Below, in pieces: positions 37,219 through 45,424 of a stretch of 64,000 nt of DNA. This DNA is from Sphingomonas jeddahensis (lineage in GTDB: Bacteria; Pseudomonadota; Alphaproteobacteria; Sphingomonadales; Sphingomonadaceae). The stretch is taken from NCBI RefSeq assembly GCF_001981525.1, contig NZ_MPSB01000001.1, positions 62,001 through 126,000 of the forward strand, given 5' to 3'. The first letter of the stretch is position 1; every line of letters starts with the position of its first letter. A program made the translations under genes and the position numbers. The notes under the pieces are model-generated. The model saw only the letters and a program-made list of their open reading frames with translations, did no database searches and had not been told where the DNA came from.

Positions 37219-39842
37219 TATGCGGCTGCCGCTTCCGAGGCGAGGAAGTCCTGGGCGAAGCGCTGGAGAACGCCGCCGGCTTCGTAGATCAGCGATTCCT
37301 CGGCGGTGTCGAGGCGGCAGGTGACGGGTACTTCCTCCGTCGTGCCATCCTTGCGGCGGATGATCAGCGTGAGGTCCGCACGCGGGCGGCGGTCGCCGAT
37401 CACGTCATAGGTTTCGGTGCCGTCGAGGCCGAGCGTCAGCCGGGTGGTGCCCGGCTTGAACTCGCACGGCAGCACGCCCATGCCGATCAGGTTGGTGCGG
37501 TGGATGCGCTCGAAGCCCTCCGCGACGATCGCCTCGACGCCGGCGAGGCGGACGCCCTTGGCGGCCCAGTCACGCGAGGAGCCCTGGCCGTAATCGGCGC
37601 CGGCGATGATGATCAGCGGCTGCTTGCGCTGCGCATAGGTCTCCATCGCTTCCCACATGCGCATGACGGTGCCGTCGGGCTCGACGCGGGCGAGGCTGCC
37701 GCGCTTCACCTGGCCGTCGACCACCGCCATCTCGTTGACGAGCTGCGGATTTGCGAAGGTGGCGCGCATCGCGGTGAGGTGATCGCCACGGTGGGTGGCG
37801 TAGGAGTTAAAGTCCTCCTCTGGCACGCCCATCTTCGTCAGGTATTCGCCCGCCGCGGAGCTGGCGAGGATCGCGTTGGACGGGGACAGGTGATCGGTCG
37901 TGATGTTGTCCGGCAGGATCGCGAGCGGGCGCATGTCCTTGAGCGTGCGCGGATGCGCCGCCAGCGCGCCGACGCCCTGCGTGTCCCAATAAGGCGGGCG
38001 GCGGATGTAGGTCGACATCGGGCGCCAGTCGTAGAGCGGGCTGATCTTGTCCGCCGAACGGGCGCGCGCGCCGAACATCGGCTCGTAGACCTTGCGGAAC
38101 TGCTCCGGCTTCACATGCGCGGCGACGATCGCGTCGATCTCCTCGTCGGTCGGCCACAGATCCTTGAGGCGGATCTCCTTGCCGTCGACCACACCGAGCA
38201 CGTCCCGTTCGATGTCGAAGCGGATCGTGCCGGCGATCGCATAGGCCACCACCAGCGGCGGCGAGGCAAGGAACGCCTGTTTGGCATAGGGGTGGATTCG
38301 GCCGTCGAAGTTGCGGTTACCCGAGAGAACGGCGGTGGCGTAGAGATCGCGGTCGATGATCTCCTGCTGGATCTTGGGATCGAGCGCGCCCGACATGCCA
38401 TTGCAGGTGGTGCAGGCAAAGGCGACGATGCCGAAGCCGAGCTTTTCGAGCTCGGGCAGCAGGCCGGCCTCCTCGAGATAGAGGCGGGCGACGATCGAGC
38501 CGGGGGCGAAGCTGGACTTGACCCAAGGCTTGCGGACGAGGCCGAGCGCGTTGGCCTTCTTGGCGACGAGACCGGCGGCGACGACGTTGCGCGGGTTCGA
38601 CGTGTTGGTGCAGCTGGTGATCGCGGCGATGATCACCGCGCCGTCGGGGAGCAGTCCCTCGCGCTCCTGCGCCTGCGCCTTGTCGAGATCGACGGCGATG
38701 CCGGTCTCTTCCAGCGCCGAGGTCGGCAGGCGGCGGTGCGGGTTGGACGGGCCGGCGAGGTTGCGGACGACGGTGGAGAGGTCGAATTCGAGCACGCGCT
38801 CGTACTCGGCGGTCTTGAGCGCGTCGGCCCACAGGCCGGTGTGCTTGGCGTAGGTCTCGACCAGCTTGACCTGATCGGTTTCGCGGCCGGTGAGCAGGAG
38901 ATAGTCGATCGTCTGCTGGTCGATGTAGAACATCGACGCGGTGGCGCCATATTCGGGGCACATGTTGGAGATGGTCGCGCGGTCGCCGATCGTCAGGCTG
39001 TCCGCGCCCTCGCCGAAGAACTCGAGCCAGGCGCCGACCACGCGCTCCTTGCGGAGGAATTCGGTGATCGCGAGGACGATGTCGGTGGCGGTGATGCCGG
39101 GCTGGCGCTTGCCGGTGAGGCGGACGCCGACGATGTCCGGCAGGCGCATCATCGAGGCGCGGCCGAGCATCACCGTCTCGGCCTCAAGCCCGCCGACGCC
39201 GATCGCGATCACACCGAGCGCGTCGACGTGCGGCGTGTGGCTGTCGGTGCCGACGCAGGTGTCGGGGAAAGCGACGCCGTCCCGTAGCTGGATAACGGGC
39301 GACATCTTCTCCAGGTTGATCTGGTGCATGATGCCGTTGCCGGCGGGGATCACGTCGACGTTCTGGAACGCCTCCTTGGTCCATTCGATGAAGTGGAAGC
39401 GATCCTCGTTACGACGATCCTCAATCGCGCGGTTTTTCTCGAAGGCATTCGGATCGAAGCCGCCATGCTCGACCGCGAGGCTGTGGTCGACGATCAGCTG
39501 GGTGGGGACGACCGGGTTGACCTTGGCGGGGTCGCCGCCCTGGTCGGCGATGGCGTCGCGCAGGCCGGCGAGATCGACGAGCGCGGTCTGGCCGAGGATG
39601 TCGTGGCAGACGACGCGGGCGGGATACCAGGGGAAGTCGAGATCGCGCTTGCGCTCGACGATCTGGGTCAGCGCGTCGGTGAGAAGCGCGGGATCGCAGC
39701 GACGAACGAGCTGTTCGGCCAACACGCGCGACACGTAGGGCAGGCCGTCATAGGCGCCGGGGCGGATCGCCTCGATCGCCTCGCGGGTGTCGAAATAGTC
39801 GACCTGGGTGCCGGGGAGCTGCTTGCGGTGGGCGCGGTTCAT
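37218..39842 (-). CDS. acnD: Fe/S-dependent 2-methylcitrate dehydratase
   Basis: AcnD dehydrates 2-methylcitrate; with PrpF it replaces PrpD. The 874-residue aconitase-fold protein has the cluster-ligand Cys motifs ITSCTNTSNP and CTTCNGMSG, the CVGTDSHTPHVDALG motif, and the swivel domain with GSSRDWAAKG and NLIGMGVLP. The start at 39842 (MNRAHRKQLPGTQVDYF) is preferred over one at 39914 that adds unmatched residues. As first gene of acnD-prpF-prpC-prpB-regulator it is the likely site of the operon promoter. Confidence 0.95.
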   Translation of the reverse strand: MNRAHRKQLPGTQVDYFDTREAIEAIRPGAYDGLPYVSRVLAEQLVRRCDPALLTDALTQIVERKRDLDFPWYPARVVCHDILGQTALVDLAGLRDAIADQGGDPAKVNPVVPTQLIVDHSLAVEHGGFDPNAFEKNRAIEDRRNEDRFHFIEWTKEAFQNVDVIPAGNGIMHQINLEKMSPVIQLRDGVAFPDTCVGTDSHTPHVDALGVIAIGVGGLEAETVMLGRASMMRLPDIVGVRLTGKRQPGITATDIVLAITEFLRKERVVGAWLEFFGEGADSLTIGDRATISNMCPEYGATASMFYIDQQTIDYLLLTGRETDQVKLVETYAKHTGLWADALKTAEYERVLEFDLSTVVRNLAGPSNPHRRLPTSALEETGIAVDLDKAQAQEREGLLPDGAVIIAAITSCTNTSNPRNVVAAGLVAKKANALGLVRKPWVKSSFAPGSIVARLYLEEAGLLPELEKLGFGIVAFACTTCNGMSGALDPKIQQEIIDRDLYATAVLSGNRNFDGRIHPYAKQAFLASPPLVVAYAIAGTIRFDIERDVLGVVDGKEIRLKDLWPTDEEIDAIVAAHVKPEQFRKVYEPMFGARARSADKISPLYDWRPMSTYIRRPPYWDTQGVGALAAHPRTLKDMRPLAILPDNITTDHLSPSNAILASSAAGEYLTKMGVPEEDFNSYATHRGDHLTAMRATFANPQLVNEMAVVDGQVKRGSLARVEPDGTVMRMWEAMETYAQRKQPLIIIAGADYGQGSSRDWAAKGVRLAGVEAIVAEGFERIHRTNLIGMGVLPCEFKPGTTRLTLGLDGTETYDVIGDRRPRADLTLIIRRKDGTTEEVPVTCRLDTAEESLIYEAGGVLQRFAQDFLASEAAAA

Positions 39843-39934
39843 GGCTGGGACTCTTGTTTGGCGCCGCGCACCGGACGGAGACTCTCCCGTGTGCGCGTCG
39901 CTTCGTACGATCACGGGTTACCATTTGTGCATTA

Positions 39935-40022
39935 TCCGCAACGGCGCAACCCGTGGCGGCGGTTTAAAGGGCGAAGATCGGCGGATGCCGCTGGGGTGAG
40001 GCTGCGAAGTTTGCGAATGTTG
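39935..40022. promoter_or_regulatory. prp operon control region
   Basis: The gap between acnD and queH is about 357 bases. It holds two copies of a CGCAA direct-repeat element: 39935-39950 (TCCGCAACGGCGCAAC) and 40009-40022 (GTTTGCGAATGTTG on the plus strand, matching 33539-33552). A family B repeat (40048-40141) fills the far end. I see no other gene in this gap. Confidence 0.4.
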
Positions 40023-40047
40023 ATGCTCGCTACTCCGTTACGGAGCG

Positions 40048-40141
40048 GTCATCCCGGACTTGATCCGGGATCGATCGTGCCGCGTACGCAGGTGCGTCAG
40101 TGTACGCGGGACCTTGGGTCCCGGATCAAGTCCGGATGACG
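40048..40141. repeat. dispersed palindromic repeat, family B
   Basis: The outer arms GTCATCCCGGACTTGATCC and GGATCAAGTCCGGATGAC are almost exact reverse complements. An inner inverted pair of GCGTACGC type surrounds the centre. It lies between the prp promoter region and queH. Confidence 0.85.
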
Positions 40142-40211
40142 GGGGATGGGTGGTGAGTGCTGCGGCTCAAACGCCTGTGAACGCCGGGCGTTTTGCTATA
40201 TGGCGGGCGCT

Positions 40212-40895
40212 ATGACCAAGCCCGTTGTAACCGACATCGAACGCCCGATCCTGACGCCCCCCGATGGCCACAAGAAGGTGCTGCTGCACAGTTGCTGCGC
40301 GCCGTGTTCGGGAGAAGTGATGGAAGCGATGACGGCGAGCGGAATTGATTACACGATCTTCTTCTACAACCCGAACATCCACCCCAAGGAGGAATACATC
40401 CTTCGCAAGGAGGAGAATATCCGCTTTGCCGAAGCGCACAACGTGCCGTTCGTCGATGCCGATTACGACACGGTGAACTGGTTCAAGCGCGCCAAGGGAA
40501 TGGAGCACGAGCCCGAGCGCGGCATCCGCTGCACCATGTGCTTCGACATGCGGTTTGAGCGGACGGCGCTTTATGCGCATGAGAACGGCTTTCCGGTGAT
40601 CACCTCGTCACTCGGGATCTCGCGCTGGAAGGACATGAACCAGATCAACGGCAGCGGTGAGCGGGCAGCGTCGCATTACCCCGATCTCAGCTATTGGACG
40701 TTCAACTGGCGCAAGGGCGGCGGCGCGGCGCGGATGATCGACATTTCCAAGCGTGAGCAATTTTATCAGCAGGAATATTGCGGCTGCGTCTATTCGCTGC
40801 GCGACACCAATGCACATCGGGTGTCGCAGGGGCGGCCGGAGATCGAGATTGGCAAGCTGTTCTACGGGGTGGACGAGCCTTCAGCGTCAAACTGA
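40212..40895 (+). CDS. queH: epoxyqueuosine reductase QueH
   Basis: QueH reduces epoxyqueuosine to queuosine in tRNA and is the B12-independent replacement of QueG. The 227-residue protein has the DUF208 Cys pattern: HSCCAPCSG near the N-terminus, RCTMCFDMR in the middle and YCGCVYS near the C-terminus, which bind an Fe-S cluster and a second metal. ATG 40212 ([10 protein letters not shown]) or 40200 are the plausible starts; the longer frame from 40146 is Cys-rich without homology. A cobalamin riboswitch begins about 30 bases after the stop. Confidence 0.9.
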   Translation: MTKPVVTDIERPILTPPDGHKKVLLHSCCAPCSGEVMEAMTASGIDYTIFFYNPNIHPKEEYILRKEENIRFAEAHNVPFVDADYDTVNWFKRAKGMEHEPERGIRCTMCFDMRFERTALYAHENGFPVITSSLGISRWKDMNQINGSGERAASHYPDLSYWTFNWRKGGGAARMIDISKREQFYQQEYCGCVYSLRDTNAHRVSQGRPEIEIGKLFYGVDEPSASN

Positions 40896-40925
40896 CATAA
40901 AGCCATAAAGATACCGTTATACCGC

Positions 40926-41100
40926 GGTTCGAGGCTCCCGGTGCGGGGCTAAGACGGGAGGCGGGTGGCGTGTCCGTGAGGGCCCGCAGTCCGGCGCCGC
41001 CTCTGCAACTGTAAGGGGAGCGGCGGCTTCATCTCGTGCCGCAAGCATGCCTGGCAGGCCCGGACCGTTTTGTTGATCCGTGACCAGGAGACCTGCCTTC
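40926..41100 (+). ncRNA. cobalamin riboswitch (orphan)
   Basis: The stretch has the conserved parts of an AdoCbl-type aptamer in order: the 5' GGTTCGAGGCTCCCGG start, the GGGGCTAAGACGGGAGGCGGGTG core, the CTGCAACTGTAAGGGGAGC block (ACTGTAA at 41008-41014) and the B12 box GACCAGGAGACCTGCC at 41082-41097. All are on the plus strand. No plus-strand gene follows: treY begins to converge from 41250, and the 150 bases in between hold no supported ORF. The element is therefore an orphan or the remains of a lost B12-regulated gene. Confidence 0.88.
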
Positions 41101-41249
41101 GCCGCAACCGCGCTCCTTGTAAGGGGGTTCCTCCGGTGGATCGCGCCGGGCGCTGCGCGCCGCGACCTGGGAGCGACAGAAGGCATTGGGCATCGCAGTG
41201 ATCCCCTCGAACGACCTTCCCCTCTCTCCTCCTGGGGAAGAGGAAGCGA
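41101..41249. other. gene-free spacer after the riboswitch
   Basis: The whole queH-treY gap (40896-41249) contains no coding region that I can support. After the B12 box there are GC-rich segments and a small hairpin (CTCCTTGTAAGGGGGTTCCTCC region) but no T-run. Plus-strand frames here run antisense into treY and look like shadows. Confidence 0.5.
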
Positions 41250-43562
41250 TCACCCCGGCGTGACGTCGAACCACACTGGTGACGCGCCAAGCACCTCCAC
41301 CGCATCGTGCCGCGCGCCCGAAGCAAAGTGGATCGTGGCCCTGTCGAACTCGCCACCTAGTGCTACGGCAACCCGCAGCGCCTTTCTCTCATACCTCCTT
41401 TCGAAGGCGAGCAGCCGTGCGCTTTCTGGAGTGTGGATCTCGGCCGGTTCGTAGCTTCCGTGCTCAAACAGTGCGCGATGTTGGCGACGCAGGCCGAGTA
41501 GGTCGATGAGCAGCCGCATCTTGGGCGCTGGGACATCGAGAGCGGCCGCGCGGGCGGCATAATCAACCGGGCGGCGGTTGTCAGGGTCGACAAGGCTGAG
41601 ATCCGCAAATTCCCGGCCCTGGTACAGGTCCGGCACCCCGGGCAGCGTGCAGCGAAGCGCAACCTGGATCAGGCTGTTGCGGTTCGCCGCGGAGGCGATC
41701 TCCGCCAGGAAGCCGTCGATAGCGCTTCGATAGGCGGGGTTGGCGATCAAGGCACGTGCGAGATCGTTGCAGCGGGCCTCGTACGCTTCGTCCGGCGCTT
41801 CCCATGACGAGCGCAGCTTGGCTTCCCGGAGTGCCTTAGTTTGCCAATCGGCGATGCGGTCGCTGAACTCTTCGGTGAGCCGATCCGGCCAGGCACCGAG
41901 GAGAGCCTGAAACAGCATGTAACGGTCGCCGCCATCGACATCCAATGAATGACTTGCCGCGATCTCTTCCCACCGGCTGACCACTTCGCGCCAACGGTCG
42001 GGTATGGCGCTGAGCACCGCCAGCCTGGCGCGGGAGTCCTCGCCGCGTTTGTGATCGTGGGTGGCGGTGGTAAGCATCGCGTGTGGCCAGTGCGTGGCGC
42101 GAGCTTGCATGCGTGCGTGGAAGGCCGCGGGGGCCAGCGCGAAAAGGCCGGCGTCAAAGCCGACGTCGTTACGGGAAAGCAAGCGACCGTGGCGGTAGAA
42201 AGCGGTGTCTTCCAATGCCTTGGCAGCGATCGGTGCCGAAAGCTGTTGAAAACGACGCGCTGCCTCGGCGCGTAGGCCGATGTCGCCGGAACCGGCACCG
42301 GCAAGCCAATCGAGCACCAGGTGAACGACCTCCTTCTCTCCGGGAGGTACGTGCGGCTCAACTCGTCGTCGTACCGTGTCCCGCACCGCTGCATCGCTGA
42401 CGGGAGCGTCGGGGCCGTAGGTGCGATAGACCGGGAAAACCCACAGCAGTCGCTCCAAAGCTCGGCGGAGCATGGCGCGGGTGATGCCGTCGGAAGCGAT
42501 CGCATGGAAGGCGTCAGTGCAGGCTTCAAGCTGACCGGTGAATTGCCATGCGAGGAGTTGCTGGCGGGCGAGCAGTTCTTCCGCTTCGAGGCCGACGGGG
42601 CGGTCACTGATCGCGTGCCATAGCTGGCCGAGCGGTTCGGCACCAGTCGGATCGTGGATTAGAGCGGAAACATCCTCCATGAAATCATAGCCGCTCGTGC
42701 CATTTACTGCCCATTCCTTCGACAGCTGCTCACCGGGGCCGAGAATCTTTTCGATGACGATCCATGCTTTGTCGCCGAGCCGGTCGCGGAGCTGGCGGCA
42801 ATAGCCGAGCGGGTCAGTGAGGCCGTCGACATGATCGATCCGGACCCCGTCGATCAGCCCCTCGTCGTGGAGGCGGAAGTAGAGGCTGTGGGTGCGTTCG
42901 AAGACCTGCGGGTCCTCGATGCGGACGCCGGCGAGCTCGTTGATTGCGAAGAAGCGGCGCCAGTTGAGCTCGTCGTTAGCGGTGCGCCAGAGCGCGAGGC
43001 GGTAATGCTGGCGGCTGAGCAGGGCTTTGATTGGCTCCTTCTCCGGTGCTTGCTGGTCTTGGTCGCGGAGAGGGAAGCGCTTGTTACCATAAGCAGTTAG
43101 CCACCAACGTTCGTCCTGATGCTCAACCTTCAGAACGCCGTCTTCGATCGCTTGGGCGAGAGAGGTGCCGAGAACCGGCAGGACGATCGGCCTTGACCAG
43201 TCGATGTCGAAGACGTCGGCGTATCGGCTAGCCCGGCCGTGGCGCAGGATGTCGTTCCACCAGGGGTTCGTGTCGCCGGCGACGCCCATGTGGTTAGGAA
43301 CGATGTCGATGATCATGCCCATGTCGCGCGCGCGCAAGGCATTGACGAGGCTGCGGAATCCTTCCTCGCCACCCAGCTCGGGATTGATGCGCGTGGGGTC
43401 GACCACGTCATAGCCATGGGTGGAGCCGGGCGCGGCGGTGGTGATGGGGGAGGCGTAGATGTGGCTGATGCCGAGTTGGTCTAGGTAGGGCACAATCGCC
43501 TCCGCATCGGCGAAGGTGAATTCCTTATGGAATTGAAGGCGATAGGTGGCGCGCGGGATCAT
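41250..43562 (-). CDS. treY: malto-oligosyltrehalose synthase
   Basis: TreY turns the reducing-end linkage of maltodextrins into a trehalose unit. The 770-residue GH13 protein begins MIPRATYRLQFHKEFTF and has the barrel motifs IDIVPNHMGV, the nucleophile segment GVRIDHVDGLTDP, the acid/base segment WIVIEKILGPGE, and TATHDHKRGEDSRAR. It starts within the malQ stop (four-base overlap) and is the last gene of glgX-treZ-malQ-treY. Its 3' end faces an orphan riboswitch. Confidence 0.95.
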   Translation of the reverse strand: MIPRATYRLQFHKEFTFADAEAIVPYLDQLGISHIYASPITTAAPGSTHGYDVVDPTRINPELGGEEGFRSLVNALRARDMGMIIDIVPNHMGVAGDTNPWWNDILRHGRASRYADVFDIDWSRPIVLPVLGTSLAQAIEDGVLKVEHQDERWWLTAYGNKRFPLRDQDQQAPEKEPIKALLSRQHYRLALWRTANDELNWRRFFAINELAGVRIEDPQVFERTHSLYFRLHDEGLIDGVRIDHVDGLTDPLGYCRQLRDRLGDKAWIVIEKILGPGEQLSKEWAVNGTSGYDFMEDVSALIHDPTGAEPLGQLWHAISDRPVGLEAEELLARQQLLAWQFTGQLEACTDAFHAIASDGITRAMLRRALERLLWVFPVYRTYGPDAPVSDAAVRDTVRRRVEPHVPPGEKEVVHLVLDWLAGAGSGDIGLRAEAARRFQQLSAPIAAKALEDTAFYRHGRLLSRNDVGFDAGLFALAPAAFHARMQARATHWPHAMLTTATHDHKRGEDSRARLAVLSAIPDRWREVVSRWEEIAASHSLDVDGGDRYMLFQALLGAWPDRLTEEFSDRIADWQTKALREAKLRSSWEAPDEAYEARCNDLARALIANPAYRSAIDGFLAEIASAANRNSLIQVALRCTLPGVPDLYQGREFADLSLVDPDNRRPVDYAARAAALDVPAPKMRLLIDLLGLRRQHRALFEHGSYEPAEIHTPESARLLAFERRYERKALRVAVALGGEFDRATIHFASGARHDAVEVLGASPVWFDVTPG

Positions 43563-45424
43563 CCAGGCCTCTTGGCGGTGAGTATGTGGGTACGCTGCGC
43601 GACGGCGGGGCGGGCGAGCAAAGCGGCTGTGTTGTCAGGCATGCGGCGCCGCCAGTTGGGGTGCTCGTCGACGGTGCCGGGGAGGTTAGGTTGTTCCTCA
43701 ATGCCGAGCAGGTCTTCCAACGGGAAGATCGCGAGGGGAGCGGGGGAACCGGCCACGGCTTCGAGTACCTGATCGAGCGGTGGTTCTTCGGGTGCTGTTC
43801 CAGACACATCAAGTGCTTGCGCCAGGGAGTTGCGTTCCTTTGTACGCTCTTCAAGGTTGGCGGGTTGGCCGCTGATGGCGGCGCGCCATTCGACGTCGCG
43901 ACCCTTCCACCAGCCGACGACGGTGGGGGTGTCGTGGGTGCCGGTCATTGCGACGGCATCGCTATCCCATTGAGCGGCGGAGACAAATCCGCCCTGTTTG
44001 TCTCGTTCGAAGGGGAGGACACGCATGCCGAGCATGCCGCGGCGGGAGAGGTCTTCGCGCAGGCCGGGGGGGACGGTGCCGAGATCCTCTGCAATGACGA
44101 TCGCGCCCGCGCGACGTGCCTCTATTGCCACGATATTCTTGAGCGTTTCGCCGGGCATGTCGAGGTAGGCGCCGTCGGCGGCGGTGGCGTGGTCGGGAAC
44201 GATCCAGAGGCGGTCGAGGCCGATGGCGTGATCGATGCGGAGGCCGCCGGCGTGGCGCAGGGCGGTGCGTATCGTGTTGATAAACGGGGCAAAGCCGCTG
44301 CGCGCGAGGGCGAAGGGATCGAGCGCGGAGATGCCCCAGTTCTGGCCGTCAGGGCCGAGCGGATCGGGGGGGGCGCCGATGGTAACGCCGGTGAGCAGAT
44401 CCCGCGGGTCGCTCCAGCCGTGGCTGCCGCCGCGATCGGTGCCGACGGCGAGGTCGGCGATGAGGCCGATGGCCATATGCTCGCGGGCGGACTTCTGGGC
44501 GTTTGCAAGGCCTTGGTCGGCGAGCCATTGTAAGAATGTGAAGAAGGCGACGTCCTGCGCGTGCTCGGCGGCGAAGCGCTGAACGGCTGGGCTGGCGGGA
44601 TCGCGCAATTCGGTGGGCCAGTGCGAGCCAGCGCGGACGTTCATGTGCCACTGGAGGGCGTCGAAGCGGGCGTGATCGATCAGCGGCGGGCCGTGCTGTG
44701 CTGCATAAGCAGAGACCGCGGCCTCGATTTCCGGTCCGGCGCTTTCGAAAGCGAAACGCAGGTGTTTCAAACGAAAGCGCTGGGCATCGGGCCAGTCGAT
44801 GAGGTCGGGGGCGGGCTCCGTCGGGAACGGCATGCCGATCAGCGAAGGGTCGGCGAGGGCGACGTTGTGGAAGAGGCGAGAAGAGGGGGCGTAGGGGCTG
44901 AAGCGGGTCGGGTCGGCGGGGAAGAGGGCGTGGGTGGGGCTGATCGCGAGCGCGGTGGCGCCGGAGCGGCCGAAGGCGGCGGCGGCTTTGGCTAGGGTCG
45001 CGTAGCTGCCGTAGGCGGTGGGGTGATCGTCACGGAGCGAGGGGATCTGGATGGCGAGGCCCCAGCCGCGGCCGGGGGGCTGGGGGCAGCGCGCGGGCGC
45101 GACGGCGATCGTGTAGGATCGGCGGCCGAGCTGGAGGTGGTGGTAGCCGATCTGGGTGATCGTGTCCTGGCCGAGGGCGAGCGGGATTGCCGTGCCGTCT
45201 TCCAGCGTCAGGTCGGCGGTGCCGGTGGGGGCGCCGGGGAGGTGGACGGGTTCGCCGGCGGTGATCGACAGGAACGGGGTCTCGGGTGGGGTCAGGTCGA
45301 GGCAGGCGAGCAGGGCTTCGAGCACCGCGCCGTCGACGTGCTGGGGGCGGCCGGTGGCGTCGGTCCAGTCGCGCTTGAGGCCGGCGGCCGCCGCGGCGGC
45401 TTGGAGAGGGGTTACGCGATCCAT
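43559..45424 (-). CDS. malQ: 4-alpha-glucanotransferase
   Basis: MalQ disproportionates maltodextrins and would lengthen chains for TreY. The 621-residue GH77 protein has the family motifs GLRIDHAIGLDRLW (nucleophile Asp), VIAEDLGTVPPGLRE (acid/base Glu) and MTGTHDTPTVVGWWKG (third carboxylate). It overlaps treZ by 13 bases and treY by four, so the operon is tightly coupled. The N-terminal 150 residues are GC-rich and poorly conserved, as is usual in this family. Confidence 0.93.
   Translation of the reverse strand: MDRVTPLQAAAAAAGLKRDWTDATGRPQHVDGAVLEALLACLDLTPPETPFLSITAGEPVHLPGAPTGTADLTLEDGTAIPLALGQDTITQIGYHHLQLGRRSYTIAVAPARCPQPPGRGWGLAIQIPSLRDDHPTAYGSYATLAKAAAAFGRSGATALAISPTHALFPADPTRFSPYAPSSRLFHNVALADPSLIGMPFPTEPAPDLIDWPDAQRFRLKHLRFAFESAGPEIEAAVSAYAAQHGPPLIDHARFDALQWHMNVRAGSHWPTELRDPASPAVQRFAAEHAQDVAFFTFLQWLADQGLANAQKSAREHMAIGLIADLAVGTDRGGSHGWSDPRDLLTGVTIGAPPDPLGPDGQNWGISALDPFALARSGFAPFINTIRTALRHAGGLRIDHAIGLDRLWIVPDHATAADGAYLDMPGETLKNIVAIEARRAGAIVIAEDLGTVPPGLREDLSRRGMLGMRVLPFERDKQGGFVSAAQWDSDAVAMTGTHDTPTVVGWWKGRDVEWRAAISGQPANLEERTKERNSLAQALDVSGTAPEEPPLDQVLEAVAGSPAPLAIFPLEDLLGIEEQPNLPGTVDEHPNWRRRMPDNTAALLARPAVAQRTHILTAKRPG

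Noticed and set aside
41080-41454. A 124-codon plus-strand frame right after the riboswitch, tempting as its regulated gene
   Set aside because: It starts inside the B12 box, has no ribosome binding site and runs antisense into the treY 3' end; the translation is Ser/Arg/Pro-rich without features.
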